DNA from: DASQYE01 sp036389315
GTDB lineage: Bacteria > Acidobacteriota > Blastocatellia > Pyrinomonadales > Pyrinomonadaceae
Reading direction: 5' to 3'
Assembly: GCA_036389315.1 (NCBI GenBank)
Contig: DASVQF010000048.1
Coordinates: 232,222 to 296,221, forward strand
DNA: 64,000 nt
How positions within the stretch are numbered: position 1 is the first letter of the stretch; the number at the start of each line of letters is the position of its first letter. A program made the position numbers and the translations under genes. Below, piece by piece: positions 16,934 through 25,550 of the stretch. Under the pieces are notes generated by a model. It had not been told where the DNA came from and ran no database searches. It was given only the letters and a program-made list of their open reading frames with translations.

Positions 16934-18688
16934 TTATCTAACGATATCCTTGAAGGAGAAGACCGGGTCAATATCGACCGGCACATCACCCGCCTGGCTA
17001 AGGGCGGAGCGTAGCTGAGGCGGCATTTGATCGTAGCGGCTGAACCAGTTTTCAGCACGCGTGCGATCTCCTGTAGCCTCGATCTCCAGTAACTCTCTAG
17101 CGAGTTTAGCAATCGCAGCAGGCATCAGCGCATACTCTACTTTGTAGCGCCCCGAAGTGCCGTCAAGTGCGATAGCTTTCTCTTCATATAGATAATTGAA
17201 CTGCATCATCTCTGCTCGCCCGTGCGCTTCCGCCGTGCCGAAGCGAATGGTGCGAAAGAGACCGGCCAGGTACGATGCATAGAACTCTTCGAGGCGCTCT
17301 TTCGGGAGCGCACCGTGATCCATCAGCCATTTAAGCCCGTAGAGGCCGACCACATCCGCTTTGGCCTCCTCAAGTGCCGAAAATGTCGGCCCGATACTCT
17401 CGCGAATCCCGACCTGTGCGCCCGAGCGCCTGGCAAAGGCAGGGCCAAGCTCATGGGCGATTTCGTGCATCAATACTACGGCCAGATAGCCTTCGGCTGA
17501 GGCACGCGCGGCCTGCCGCTCGTCCATGAGCCTTTGCGCCAGCGGCAGGATCACGTAGTTGACCCGCGCGTCCATGAAGTTCTTGAAGAAGATTTTCTTC
17601 GAGCCCTTCTCCTGATGAATGCGCGCGTCATTGGGGAGGTTATCGGCTACAGCCTGGTAGCCGTGCCTGAGATCGCCAACGCGAAACGGAGCATCCATCA
17701 CTTCCATCGGCGTCAGATGCCCGTGCTTGGAGGGCCTGTCTTCAGGCGCGAGCGGGAGCGCATCCTGAATCTCCGGCACATACTTTTGAAAGACCGCCAG
17801 CTTTCGGCTCTCAGTCTCGTTACGCACGAGCACCGCTCCACCGTAGGAAGTCTTCACGCCGAGCACACCGTCCATGTAAGTTTCGTAGGGCGCGAAGATA
17901 ATATCGAACTTCGGTTCCTTCAGGTCGAGCCAGAGCAGATCGCTTCTGTAGTAGTCATCTGTCAAGAGTGCTTCAGCGCGCGCTTTGAGGAAGTCCGCGA
18001 ATTTCCGGTCTTGGCTTAGTGCCGCCGCCTCTCTCAGCAGTTGCGCCGCAGGCTCTAAGAACTGCCGGTAAATAACGTGATAGGGTACGCCTCTCAGTTC
18101 CCCATTGCCTTCTTTGACAACGACTGTGTACGGGCTATAAAGCTCCTCCTTCTTCTCCGGGTGGGCTGCGACGTAGCGTTCGATCTCCTCGCGCGTCAAA
18201 CCTTTCGGATAATATCCACGTCCGGGCGAGAAGGGCTCCGTGCCGACAAATGGTTTGTTCTCCTCAATCAGATCAAAGCGGCTGCCATTGATGATGAGTA
18301 AACGCCGTATCATCTGATCGAGAGGAGTGCGACTGCCTGCCAGGGAGCGGTAGAGCGCGAGCCCTTCGGCATCGTTCTGCCGCCAGTAGATATACTCCAG
18401 GAAGCGGGATGCCTCGACTAGCTTTTCCACCATCCGGCGCTCGCGAACGCTCAACTGTGAGCGGTCAAATGGCATCTCGACCCTGCGAAACTTCTTCAAC
18501 CTCGCTTCAAGGTCATGAGAGGAAGCCGCCGCCCCTTGGGCCGCAGCTCTGCTTCCACGACTCCCTCTCCTCTGTGCTTCTGCCAAGCCGCAGAATAGTC
18601 CGAGGAGTGAAACTATTATTATCGAGCAAGTGCTGGCTTCAATATGTCTCTTGCCGACCATTGATGTTCTCACGCAGCCTCTCTTCAT
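16934..18688 (-). CDS. M49-like (dipeptidyl-peptidase III-related) zinc metallopeptidase, exported
   Basis: A 584-residue protein with an N-terminal signal peptide (SIIIVSLLGLFCGLAEAQ). It carries MHEIAHELGPAF near residue 407 and EEAKADVVGLYGLKWLMDHG near 439. Here HEIAH would supply two zinc-binding His and the Glu of EEAKAD the third ligand. This matches the M49-related hydrolases rather than classical M49, whose zinc motif is HExxxH. It precedes the ankyrin gene and follows the DUF885 gene by 45 bases, so the three probably form an operon devoted to envelope peptide turnover. Confidence 0.75.
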   Translation of the reverse strand: MKRGCVRTSMVGKRHIEASTCSIIIVSLLGLFCGLAEAQRRGSRGSRAAAQGAAASSHDLEARLKKFRRVEMPFDRSQLSVRERRMVEKLVEASRFLEYIYWRQNDAEGLALYRSLAGSRTPLDQMIRRLLIINGSRFDLIEENKPFVGTEPFSPGRGYYPKGLTREEIERYVAAHPEKKEELYSPYTVVVKEGNGELRGVPYHVIYRQFLEPAAQLLREAAALSQDRKFADFLKARAEALLTDDYYRSDLLWLDLKEPKFDIIFAPYETYMDGVLGVKTSYGGAVLVRNETESRKLAVFQKYVPEIQDALPLAPEDRPSKHGHLTPMEVMDAPFRVGDLRHGYQAVADNLPNDARIHQEKGSKKIFFKNFMDARVNYVILPLAQRLMDERQAARASAEGYLAVVLMHEIAHELGPAFARRSGAQVGIRESIGPTFSALEEAKADVVGLYGLKWLMDHGALPKERLEEFYASYLAGLFRTIRFGTAEAHGRAEMMQFNYLYEEKAIALDGTSGRYKVEYALMPAAIAKLARELLEIEATGDRTRAENWFSRYDQMPPQLRSALSQAGDVPVDIDPVFSFKDIVR

Positions 18689-18733
18689 CTTCTAAGCCTG
18701 GCTCTATATTTCCATTCGGCCGAGCTAAATTTT

Positions 18734-20440
18734 TTACTGGCCCGGCCTGTACTTGTCAATCTCATCTATCTCGTCTCTTAACCCCAGCAGCTCCCAGCGC
18801 TGAAGCGAAAAAGGGACGTTACCATTCTTCCAGACGAAATCGTGAAACGCCCGCAGACTGAATCGCTCCCCTTGCGTGCGTCGCGTGTCGGCCAGAAATT
18901 TCACGATTTGCAGCTTGCCTATCTGATAGGAGATCGCCTGGCCGGGCGCGGCGGCGAAGAAGGCCGCTTCAGAGCGCGCGGTCTCCTTATCCATCGGCAC
19001 AGTTTTTTCAAGGTAGTCGGCCGCCTGCTGGATCGTAAAAATTCCGAGCGCGAGTTTCACGTCAACCTCGACGCGCAGGGCGCGCAGGCGCATGAAGTTA
19101 TAGATAATCTCGCGCGTGCGAGGGCTATCGTCGAAGAGCCCGGATTGCAACATCATCTCTTCGGCGTAGAAGCCGATTCCTTCATTCGCGCCGGAGTCAT
19201 AGTAATGACGGCGAATAGGGTCTTCATGGGCCCATGATAAGACCAGTTGAAGATAGTGTCCTGGCACTCCTTCATGCACTATGATCGGGCGCGGGTCGCG
19301 CGCTCTTGAGAGGTTGAAGTAACCGAGCGCAGGCTTGGGCTGAGGGATATAACTGATTCCATCTTCCTTCAACCTTGTCGGTGAGGTCAGATCATCCATA
19401 ACGCCCAGCGAGGAGAGCGGCTCAAGGTATGCGGGCAGCGGCAGATTTCTATAATGCTGCACCCAAGCGGGCACAGTCAGGAGCCCTCTTGCGTCGAGGA
19501 ATTTTCTAATCGCAAGCTCATCGCTTACGCCCCGGGCAATCTGCGCCATCTGATTCGGGAAAATCGTAAGCGGCGGCATCCCCTCATTGCGCCGCAGTTC
19601 ATATGTCTCGAAGGCGACCGCACGCTCCCATTCCTGTCGGCCCATAGCCAGAAGTTGCTCTGACGTGAACGGCACAAGCGCGACCTTTCGGAGAAAGAAT
19701 ATATAGTTGTCTCTCCCGATTGCGGTATTTGTGGACATGGCAGGCAGATGTTGCTCAAGCCAGACACGAAGGGATTCCAGCGCGATGATGGCTTGCTCTG
19801 TCGCTTGATCCAGTTGAGCCGCGCTGTCCTTAGCTATGAGTGGTTTAATCTCGCGAGCGACTGTGAACAAGCGCGGCCTGACATCTTTTAACTCTTCTAT
19901 CGCGAGGAGCGCGAAAGGCTTTATTGCCGAGCCCTCCAAATTGATCTTTGCCGCTTCAACTGTCTGAGGAATACTCTTTAGCCTCGTGATGATCTCCTGG
20001 CTGCGAACAGGACTAAACGGCGGAGGTTGGAGCAGGCGTTCGAAGATCGCCCCCATCGTTTGATCGACGTAGAACATGGGATTGCGCTCGAAATTGCGCA
20101 CGATCTCCAACTCCCAATGAGCGCGAGCTATCGCCGATCCGGTCAGCCGGTAATCCACCTGCCTCGATACGGGCCATTGAGAAGCATCCATCTTCGCCAA
20201 CCGCTTTTCAAAATCTGCAAGCGTTCGCCGCTGCTCAAAGATAGAAGCTTTCGACCAGGCGGGCACCCAGTCCTGTGAGCGCTCTATGCGTGGTATGTCA
20301 TCGCCCGAGAGCGGTTGATACCGAGCACGCCATGCCCAAAAATCACGAGCCAGGTTGTCAAGAGCGTCTGCCCGCGTGGCGACCGGCGCAAGCGCCAGCA
20401 GTAAACAACCGCTCACTATTAATCGGACGAGGATGTTCAT
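18734..20440 (-). CDS. DUF885-family exported protein (putative metallohydrolase)
   Basis: A 568-residue DUF885 protein with a signal peptide (LIVSGCLLLALAPVATRADA). The hallmark HEGVPGHYLQL lies near residue 387, followed by NEGIGFYAEEMMLQ, both conserved in the family and arranged like a gluzincin zinc site. Members have been suggested to be peptidases, but the substrate is not established. It is first of a minus-strand string with the M49-like and ankyrin genes. Confidence 0.82.
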   Translation of the reverse strand: MNILVRLIVSGCLLLALAPVATRADALDNLARDFWAWRARYQPLSGDDIPRIERSQDWVPAWSKASIFEQRRTLADFEKRLAKMDASQWPVSRQVDYRLTGSAIARAHWELEIVRNFERNPMFYVDQTMGAIFERLLQPPPFSPVRSQEIITRLKSIPQTVEAAKINLEGSAIKPFALLAIEELKDVRPRLFTVAREIKPLIAKDSAAQLDQATEQAIIALESLRVWLEQHLPAMSTNTAIGRDNYIFFLRKVALVPFTSEQLLAMGRQEWERAVAFETYELRRNEGMPPLTIFPNQMAQIARGVSDELAIRKFLDARGLLTVPAWVQHYRNLPLPAYLEPLSSLGVMDDLTSPTRLKEDGISYIPQPKPALGYFNLSRARDPRPIIVHEGVPGHYLQLVLSWAHEDPIRRHYYDSGANEGIGFYAEEMMLQSGLFDDSPRTREIIYNFMRLRALRVEVDVKLALGIFTIQQAADYLEKTVPMDKETARSEAAFFAAAPGQAISYQIGKLQIVKFLADTRRTQGERFSLRAFHDFVWKNGNVPFSLQRWELLGLRDEIDEIDKYRPGQ

Positions 20441-20668
20441 GATTTGTCCCGAATGAAAGGTTTGTAGTTAAGCAACCCTGGCTCCGAATAGCCTTAGTTC
20501 ATCCTACACTACGGCAAACTTTTATTGGCCTCAGCCGCTTTATCATACCAGCTTGCTTTAATAGTTGAAGGCCCAAAGCAGGCTAAAGAACGAGCGAGAA
20601 AATATGCCAGGATTGAAGCGCCTTTTCGTCAAAAAAATTACCATCACAGAAGCCTATTTATCCAATGA

Positions 20669-20974
20669 ATTTATAATATTTATGCATCAAAGCCAGTCGA
20701 GTGCGTGATATGCGGCAGCCGCCAAGGGTTGCAATGTTCGCATTTCTACTCCCGGCGTTATATGGCTATCAGATTTGATCTGAGAAATTGTAATGCGATG
20801 TGTGAGGGCTGCAACAAGCGTCACAATCATGACCCACAGCCTTATCTTTTATAGATGCAATCAAGGTATGGAGCAGATGTGATTAAGGAGTTGCAAACAA
20901 TACGGGAGAGGGTTCATAAGGTAACAGCGTCCGAGTTGCGGATGAGGTTGGAGCAGATGAAGGAGAAGTTATAA
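20669..20974 (+). pseudogene. Decayed NinG (Rap)-like phage recombination gene
   Basis: The plus strand encodes a NinG-like zinc/HNH segment: ECVICGSRQGLQCSHFYSRR, then RFDLRNCNAMCEGCNKRH. It is followed by a TAG at 20855-20857 and, in the same frame, SRYGADVIKELQTIRERV to a TAA at 20974. In NinG proteins these two parts are continuous, with the Tyr-Gly segment following the Pro-rich stretch at the TAG position. No start codon exists in this frame after the TGA at 20666-20668, and the upstream homologous helix appears to continue in another frame. The gene is therefore dead. It is AT-richer than its surroundings, which suggests a lost prophage or transferred segment. The remaining bases of the 572-base gap (20441-20668) hold nothing I can support. 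Confidence 0.6.
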
Positions 20975-21012
20975 GCGGTGGAAGAGTTCGCCTGAATCGG
21001 GCAAGTTATCTG

Positions 21013-22308
21013 CTATTGTTGAGCTTGCTTCTGCAATGCGAAATCATCCAACCATACTCGCCCGAAGGCCGGGCAAGGGCTGCTGCTACAGCTTTGGCGA
21101 TTGACGTTGATGATAATCACCTGCGCCGCTTTACCTGTCGTGAATGAGATCGAATAATCGCCCCAAGAGGCGGACTCGGCGGACAAAGCCGCTGAAGTAA
21201 GGAACTGAAGGTCTCCAGCACCATTGGCTTCCGATACGGTGATTTGAGGCAGCCCTCCGGTCACTAACTTTTCCATGCGTGCCGCGAAATGCAGATCGTA
21301 ACGTGTATCCGGCTCAACCAGGACGGTCTGTAAGATAACGGGGCTGCCGGGGTTTGAGTTGCCATTGAATTCTATTAGAAGACTGCGCTGACCTGTACGC
21401 GGATTATTTGCGTCAAGCGATATGCGAACATTTTCTACTGCTCCTGGTTTCTGCCATCCAAACCCGGGCTCGTTCAATCTAATAGCTCCCTCAAAACCAG
21501 GGTCGGTCAAGGTGTTGATACCTGTTAAGGATTCCCCTTTATTCTCCTTGTGACCGAGAGACCAGATTTCATAAGCCTCCTTGAATTGATGAGCGGCGAG
21601 GAGCACCTGAAGAAACTTTTTCCGCTCATCTTCGGAAGCCGCTTCTGCCGTACGGAACTGCGCTACGGCTTCACTGTAATGCTCCTTCTTTGCGAAATAG
21701 TGGGCCAGGGTAAGGCGAACCGCGTCTGTTTCCGGTTGAACAAAACCAAGAAATATCTGGGGATCACCGTTTGCTGCTCCCCAGGCAAGGTCTATCATGC
21801 CGGGCAGGAATTCAGCGTCGCTCGACGCCGCGCGTCGTAGTTCGGTAAATGCTTCTTCACGTCGGCCTGCTCTAAAGTAAAGGTTTCCAAGCAGCCAGTG
21901 GGGTCTTCCGTAATACGGAGCGAGGCGCACAGCCTGTTCACAAGCTGCGATGGCTACCTGCCCGTCCTCTGTGTTGTCCTTGGCGAGGGCCAGGTCATAC
22001 CAGTAGACGTAATCATGAGGGCGAAGCGCCACGGCTCGCTCAAACTCCTTGACCGCCTCTGCTAAATTTCCTTTATCCTGTAGCAGCAACGCACGGGCAT
22101 AATGAGCTTCTGGGTCTGAGGGGGTCAGCAGTATAGCCCCTTCAGTAGGAGGGAGCGAAGCGGTTGCCAGCGCATATTCCGAATAGAGTCTCGACAACCC
22201 GGTCGCGCCCGCACGCCATATTCCCACCAGGCAAAGAAGAACACCAACAAGTGCCACCGCCAAGCGTATCAGCATATTGTTAGGCATAACGAAACGGAGC
22301 GGGAACAA
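21013..22308 (-). CDS. TPR protein with C-terminal carbohydrate-binding-like domain
   Basis: A 431-residue protein with an N-terminal membrane segment (NMLIRLAVALVGVLLCLVGI), several TPRs (about residues 60-270; HYARALLLQDKGNLAEAVKE and HDYVYWYDLALAKDN) and a C-terminal beta-sandwich region (about 275-430; GQRSLLIEFNGNSNPG, YDLHFAARMEKL, GRVWLDDFAL) that resembles CBM4/9-like carbohydrate-binding modules. Such proteins commonly accompany O-antigen ligase genes in Acidobacteriota. It begins the polysaccharide region at its 3' edge and may assist ligation or glycan contact in the periplasm; that is inference. Confidence 0.75.
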   Translation of the reverse strand: MFPLRFVMPNNMLIRLAVALVGVLLCLVGIWRAGATGLSRLYSEYALATASLPPTEGAILLTPSDPEAHYARALLLQDKGNLAEAVKEFERAVALRPHDYVYWYDLALAKDNTEDGQVAIAACEQAVRLAPYYGRPHWLLGNLYFRAGRREEAFTELRRAASSDAEFLPGMIDLAWGAANGDPQIFLGFVQPETDAVRLTLAHYFAKKEHYSEAVAQFRTAEAASEDERKKFLQVLLAAHQFKEAYEIWSLGHKENKGESLTGINTLTDPGFEGAIRLNEPGFGWQKPGAVENVRISLDANNPRTGQRSLLIEFNGNSNPGSPVILQTVLVEPDTRYDLHFAARMEKLVTGGLPQITVSEANGAGDLQFLTSAALSAESASWGDYSISFTTGKAAQVIIINVNRQSCSSSPCPAFGRVWLDDFALQKQAQQ

Positions 22309-22377
22309 TCACCAACCACAAGCTGAAGATGGAATAAGTTTAAAGTCTTATGTATAAAGCGCCGCCTGATGTTCCCT

Positions 22378-22412
22378 AAAAAGAAAGTGCCCTCCGATAA
22401 GCCGGAGGGCAC
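22378..22412 (-). terminator. Intrinsic terminator after the FecR-like gene
   Basis: A perfect 10-bp stem (GTGCCCTCCG at 22387-22396 with CGGAGGGCAC at 22403-22412) and a six-base loop is followed on the minus strand by a T-rich run (TTTCTTTTT, plus-strand 22378-22386). It lies 25 bases beyond the stop at 22437. Confidence 0.85.
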
Positions 22413-22436
22413 GTAGACCCCGGAATAGCTCTTTCT

Positions 22437-23138
22437 TTAAACCGGCCCGCGCGGCGTGCCCGGGCTCGGATTGCGTCCTCGATGGACTCCCTTATAGATG
22501 CCTATACCGGCTGCGATACCGCCGCTGATTACTCCCAAAGTACCCCATGGGCCAAGACCGAATAATCCACCGCCGCCGCCAGCCGCACCGGCTCCCGCTC
22601 CGGCACCGGCATTCGCTGCCGCGCCCGCATTAACGATAGGGGAGCCGCCTCCGAGCGGAAAGCAGACATCGGCCACGCCATTCTTATTTTTATCGTTGGT
22701 GGCCGCGACTCCCTGGTCTGTGCTCACCTCGCCGTTGGTTCCCTTCTTGGTACGAAGGATAGCGCAGCCCTTGCGTATCTTGACCTTGACCTCGCCGTCA
22801 CTAAACACAAGCTCTACTGTCGTGTTAGGCGCAAGGTCAAGCTGCCCTAAAGGGCCCAAATCAATCGTCGCCCCGACACCGTCCGGGACATCAATGACCG
22901 CGCCGGTTAAAAGAGTGCCACCTGAGCCGAGGCTCGCCCCGTTAACCAGAATCGGCTTGCCGCCGGTCGTGGTCAGCTTCCCCGTTAGTTGGCCTCCACC
23001 CTGCGCCGGAAGCGGGGTTGCATCTTTAACCTTGACGTTCGGCCCGGCAAGGTTCACTTGAATATAGACCTGGGCCACGGTGAAGATGAGAAATAATGCC
23101 AAAGCATTGGCAGCCCTTCGTCGTCTTTTGGTGATCAT
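22437..23138 (-). CDS. FecR-like envelope protein with Gly/Ala-rich C-terminus
   Basis: A 233-residue protein with an N-terminal signal or anchor (ANALALFLIFTVAQVYIQV). The middle contains a FecR-like jelly-roll stretch (GGTLLTGAVIDVPDG, ATIDLGPLGQLDLAPNTTVE, EVKVKIRKGCAILRT). A Gly/Ala-rich segment (about 170-195) and a second hydrophobic stretch (WGTLGVISGGIAAGIGIYKG) follow, so it may be anchored at both ends. No enzyme motif is visible. It lies among polysaccharide genes but has its own promoter and terminator, so it is probably transcribed alone. Confidence 0.65.
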   Translation of the reverse strand: MITKRRRRAANALALFLIFTVAQVYIQVNLAGPNVKVKDATPLPAQGGGQLTGKLTTTGGKPILVNGASLGSGGTLLTGAVIDVPDGVGATIDLGPLGQLDLAPNTTVELVFSDGEVKVKIRKGCAILRTKKGTNGEVSTDQGVAATNDKNKNGVADVCFPLGGGSPIVNAGAAANAGAGAGAGAAGGGGGLFGLGPWGTLGVISGGIAAGIGIYKGVHRGRNPSPGTPRGPV

Positions 23139-23221
23139 AACTTTTCCTCTGTGTGGAAGCCCAGAGAGCAGATCTCTTTATCTTCAGACAAGATTGAAGG
23201 ACGAAGAGAATTCCAGCTCGA

Positions 23222-23250
23222 AGTCTAACTCCGCATACTAAGCGGGTCAA
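23222..23250 (-). promoter_or_regulatory. Candidate sigma70 promoter for the FecR-like gene
   Basis: On the minus strand TTGACC (23250-23245) and TAGACT (23227-23222) are separated by 17 bases, 84 bases before the ATG at 23138. The match to the -35 box is good (5 of 6) and the spacing is ideal. Confidence 0.5.
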
Positions 23251-23429
23251 GGTTTTCCCTGTAGCGCCTGTTACTTTTTCTGCTCCTAAAGGGTAGTTTT
23301 TTGACCATGCTAAACGGGGATAAGTTAGTCGGGCGCCCTTCTACAGACTTAAAGACGTGCTTGTGAGAATGGCACGTTCAGATACATCATTCAGGCAAAG
23401 AGGCCAACCGAAAAGCAGCCGCTTCCCTC

Positions 23430-25385
23430 TTACCGTTTGGCTTTATTGATTAGGGTAAGTAGCTGACCAGCCAGTTCTGGATTAGTACTCTTCAGAATGT
23501 TGTATTGCTCCATCGCTCCGTCCCTGTTGCCTACTGTGAGATAAGCTATGGCCAGGCTTGCTCTGGCTTCTGCGAAGTCAGGTTTCAGGCTCAGCGATTG
23601 TTTGTAAGCCTCAATCGAATCTTTAAACTGGCCTGCCTTGTAATAAGCGTTGCCGAGATTATGCTTGACTCCGGCATCATTCGGGGCAAGATTCGCCGCC
23701 TGCTTGAAAGCCTCAACCGCATCCTTGTACTGAGCAGTCTTGTAGTAAACAGCGCCCAGGTTGGCGAATGCTTGAGCGAAATCCGGTTTGAGCTGCACAG
23801 CCTGTTTGAATTCGTTTACCGCTTCGGCGTACTGGCTGAGCCCGTAATAGGCCAGGCCGAGATTGTAATGAGCATAGACATAGTCAGGCTTGAGGCTGAG
23901 CGCCCGTTTCAGAGCATCGACCGCTTCCGCATAGCGCTGGAGCCTGTTGTAAACATTGCCCAGATTGTTAAGCGCCTTCGCGTAATCCGGTTTCAGTCTG
24001 ACGGCCTCGCGGTAAGCCTCAATCGCTTCGGCCCCTTTGCCTGAGCTTTCGTAAGCGTAGCCCAGATTGTTATAGGCGATGGCGTTCCCAGGTCTCAACT
24101 TATTAGCCTGCTGAAGAGCGGCGATGGCCTTCTCATACTGGCCCAGATTATTGTAGACGCTGCCCAAGTTCACATAAGCATCGGCGTAATCTGCTTTGAG
24201 ACGGATGGCCTCCATATAAGCATCAGCGGCCTCCGCGTACCGAGCCGCCATGTAGTAAGCGTTCCCCATGTTGTAACGAACATCTGCCGACTTACCATCA
24301 AGCGCAGCGGCCCTCTTGAAAACCTCCACGGCCTCCTGGTATTGCCCCAGGCTAAAATAAGCCGACCCCAGGTTATCCTGTATCTCAGCATCATCAGCCT
24401 TGATGGACGCCGCCCTTTGGAAGACCTCCAATGCCGATTTGAAATCTCCCGTCTTGTAATAGGCTGCGCCCAGATCATTGTAGATATTTGGGTCATCCGA
24501 CTTCAGCCGCGCAGCCTGTTTGAGAGCTTCGACAGCTTCCGCGTACTTCTCCTGCTTTGCGTAGAGGTAAGCCAGAGCTTGAAACGTCTCTGCCCTGTCC
24601 TGCTTGAGGCGCAGCAGCGCCTTGTATTCTTCAATCGCTTCCCCGTCACGACCCAGATCAACGTAGGCTTCGGCTAGGTTATTATGTGCCTCAGCCCAAC
24701 CCGGTCTTAATTTCGTCGCCTGTATGTATGCTGCCACGGACTCCTGGTGCTGGCCCACGCTCCGATAGGCATTGCCGAGATTAAAGTAAGACTCAGCATC
24801 CGCGTTCAACCGCAGCGACTGTTTGAAAGCCTCAATCGCCTCCGAATACTTACCGTCATTAAAATATGCCGCCCCCAGATTGTTATAGATGAGCGGGTCG
24901 TTTGCTCTTAATGCCAGAGCCTTCTTATACTCCGCTATGGCTTCCGGGTACTTTCCCCCATCGTATGCGGTATCGGCCCTGCTCAACAGGGCTTCGACGG
25001 AAACAGTTGTGGGGGTTCGGCGGGAACTGACGCCCGCGCCGCTTGCGCTGCCGCCGCTACCGCGCGTAGTGTGCGCGCCGCTATCCCGGTTCGAGGCGAC
25101 CTGAGCCCCGGTCTCGCCGCCCGTCCTTCTGGCCAGAGCTCTCTGCCAGCTCCTCGCTGCCCTTCCAGCGTTTCCTGTAATATCGCGTGCCTGGCGTAGA
25201 CTCTTGAAGACAACCGAAGCGCCCCCCACTATGTCCTGCGCCATCAGGGCGGTAGCGCCGCCTCTTAAATCCCCGCCACCGCTTCCCCTCAAATCCTGAG
25301 CGCCCCTAATACTTAACAGATTACAGACGAGGGTAAAGGCCAGCGACAAACCGATCACCCGCGCCATAGCGAATCTGTTATTCAT
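23430..25385 (-). CDS. Large secreted TPR protein
   Basis: A 651-residue protein made mostly of about fourteen tandem 34-residue TPRs (from about residue 125 to the end), for example PLIYNNLGAAYFNDGKYSEA and YVYAHYNLGLAYYGLSQYAE. The start is ATG 25385 (MNNRFAMARVIGLSLAFTLV), which has GGAG upstream and gives a signal peptide; the 29 upstream in-frame codons look unrelated. Residues 30-120 are Gly/Ser/Arg-rich and probably disordered. It is located between the FecR-like gene and an O-antigen ligase-like gene, so a role as a scaffold in polysaccharide assembly, like PilF/AlgK-type TPR lipoproteins, is likely but unproven. Confidence 0.85.
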   Translation of the reverse strand: MNNRFAMARVIGLSLAFTLVCNLLSIRGAQDLRGSGGGDLRGGATALMAQDIVGGASVVFKSLRQARDITGNAGRAARSWQRALARRTGGETGAQVASNRDSGAHTTRGSGGSASGAGVSSRRTPTTVSVEALLSRADTAYDGGKYPEAIAEYKKALALRANDPLIYNNLGAAYFNDGKYSEAIEAFKQSLRLNADAESYFNLGNAYRSVGQHQESVAAYIQATKLRPGWAEAHNNLAEAYVDLGRDGEAIEEYKALLRLKQDRAETFQALAYLYAKQEKYAEAVEALKQAARLKSDDPNIYNDLGAAYYKTGDFKSALEVFQRAASIKADDAEIQDNLGSAYFSLGQYQEAVEVFKRAAALDGKSADVRYNMGNAYYMAARYAEAADAYMEAIRLKADYADAYVNLGSVYNNLGQYEKAIAALQQANKLRPGNAIAYNNLGYAYESSGKGAEAIEAYREAVRLKPDYAKALNNLGNVYNRLQRYAEAVDALKRALSLKPDYVYAHYNLGLAYYGLSQYAEAVNEFKQAVQLKPDFAQAFANLGAVYYKTAQYKDAVEAFKQAANLAPNDAGVKHNLGNAYYKAGQFKDSIEAYKQSLSLKPDFAEARASLAIAYLTVGNRDGAMEQYNILKSTNPELAGQLLTLINKAKR

Positions 25386-25550
25386 AGAGTTACTCCGAAT
25401 AGATTTGACGAGCCGCTGATGCAGAGGTATAGGGTTTAAGAATCTCTCAAGATAAACCCACACACTGACCAAGTATCAAGAGCCATGCAATAGAACGCTG
25501 GCGGCTCGCTATTTTTGCGCATCTCTATCTGGCTTATCAAGAGGGCAGCT

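Noticed and set aside
23430..24970. Regular repeat of about 102 bases as a CRISPR or DNA repeat array
   Set aside because: It is the coding of tandem 34-residue TPRs; the units diverge in DNA and are open in one frame. No CRISPR array was found in the window.
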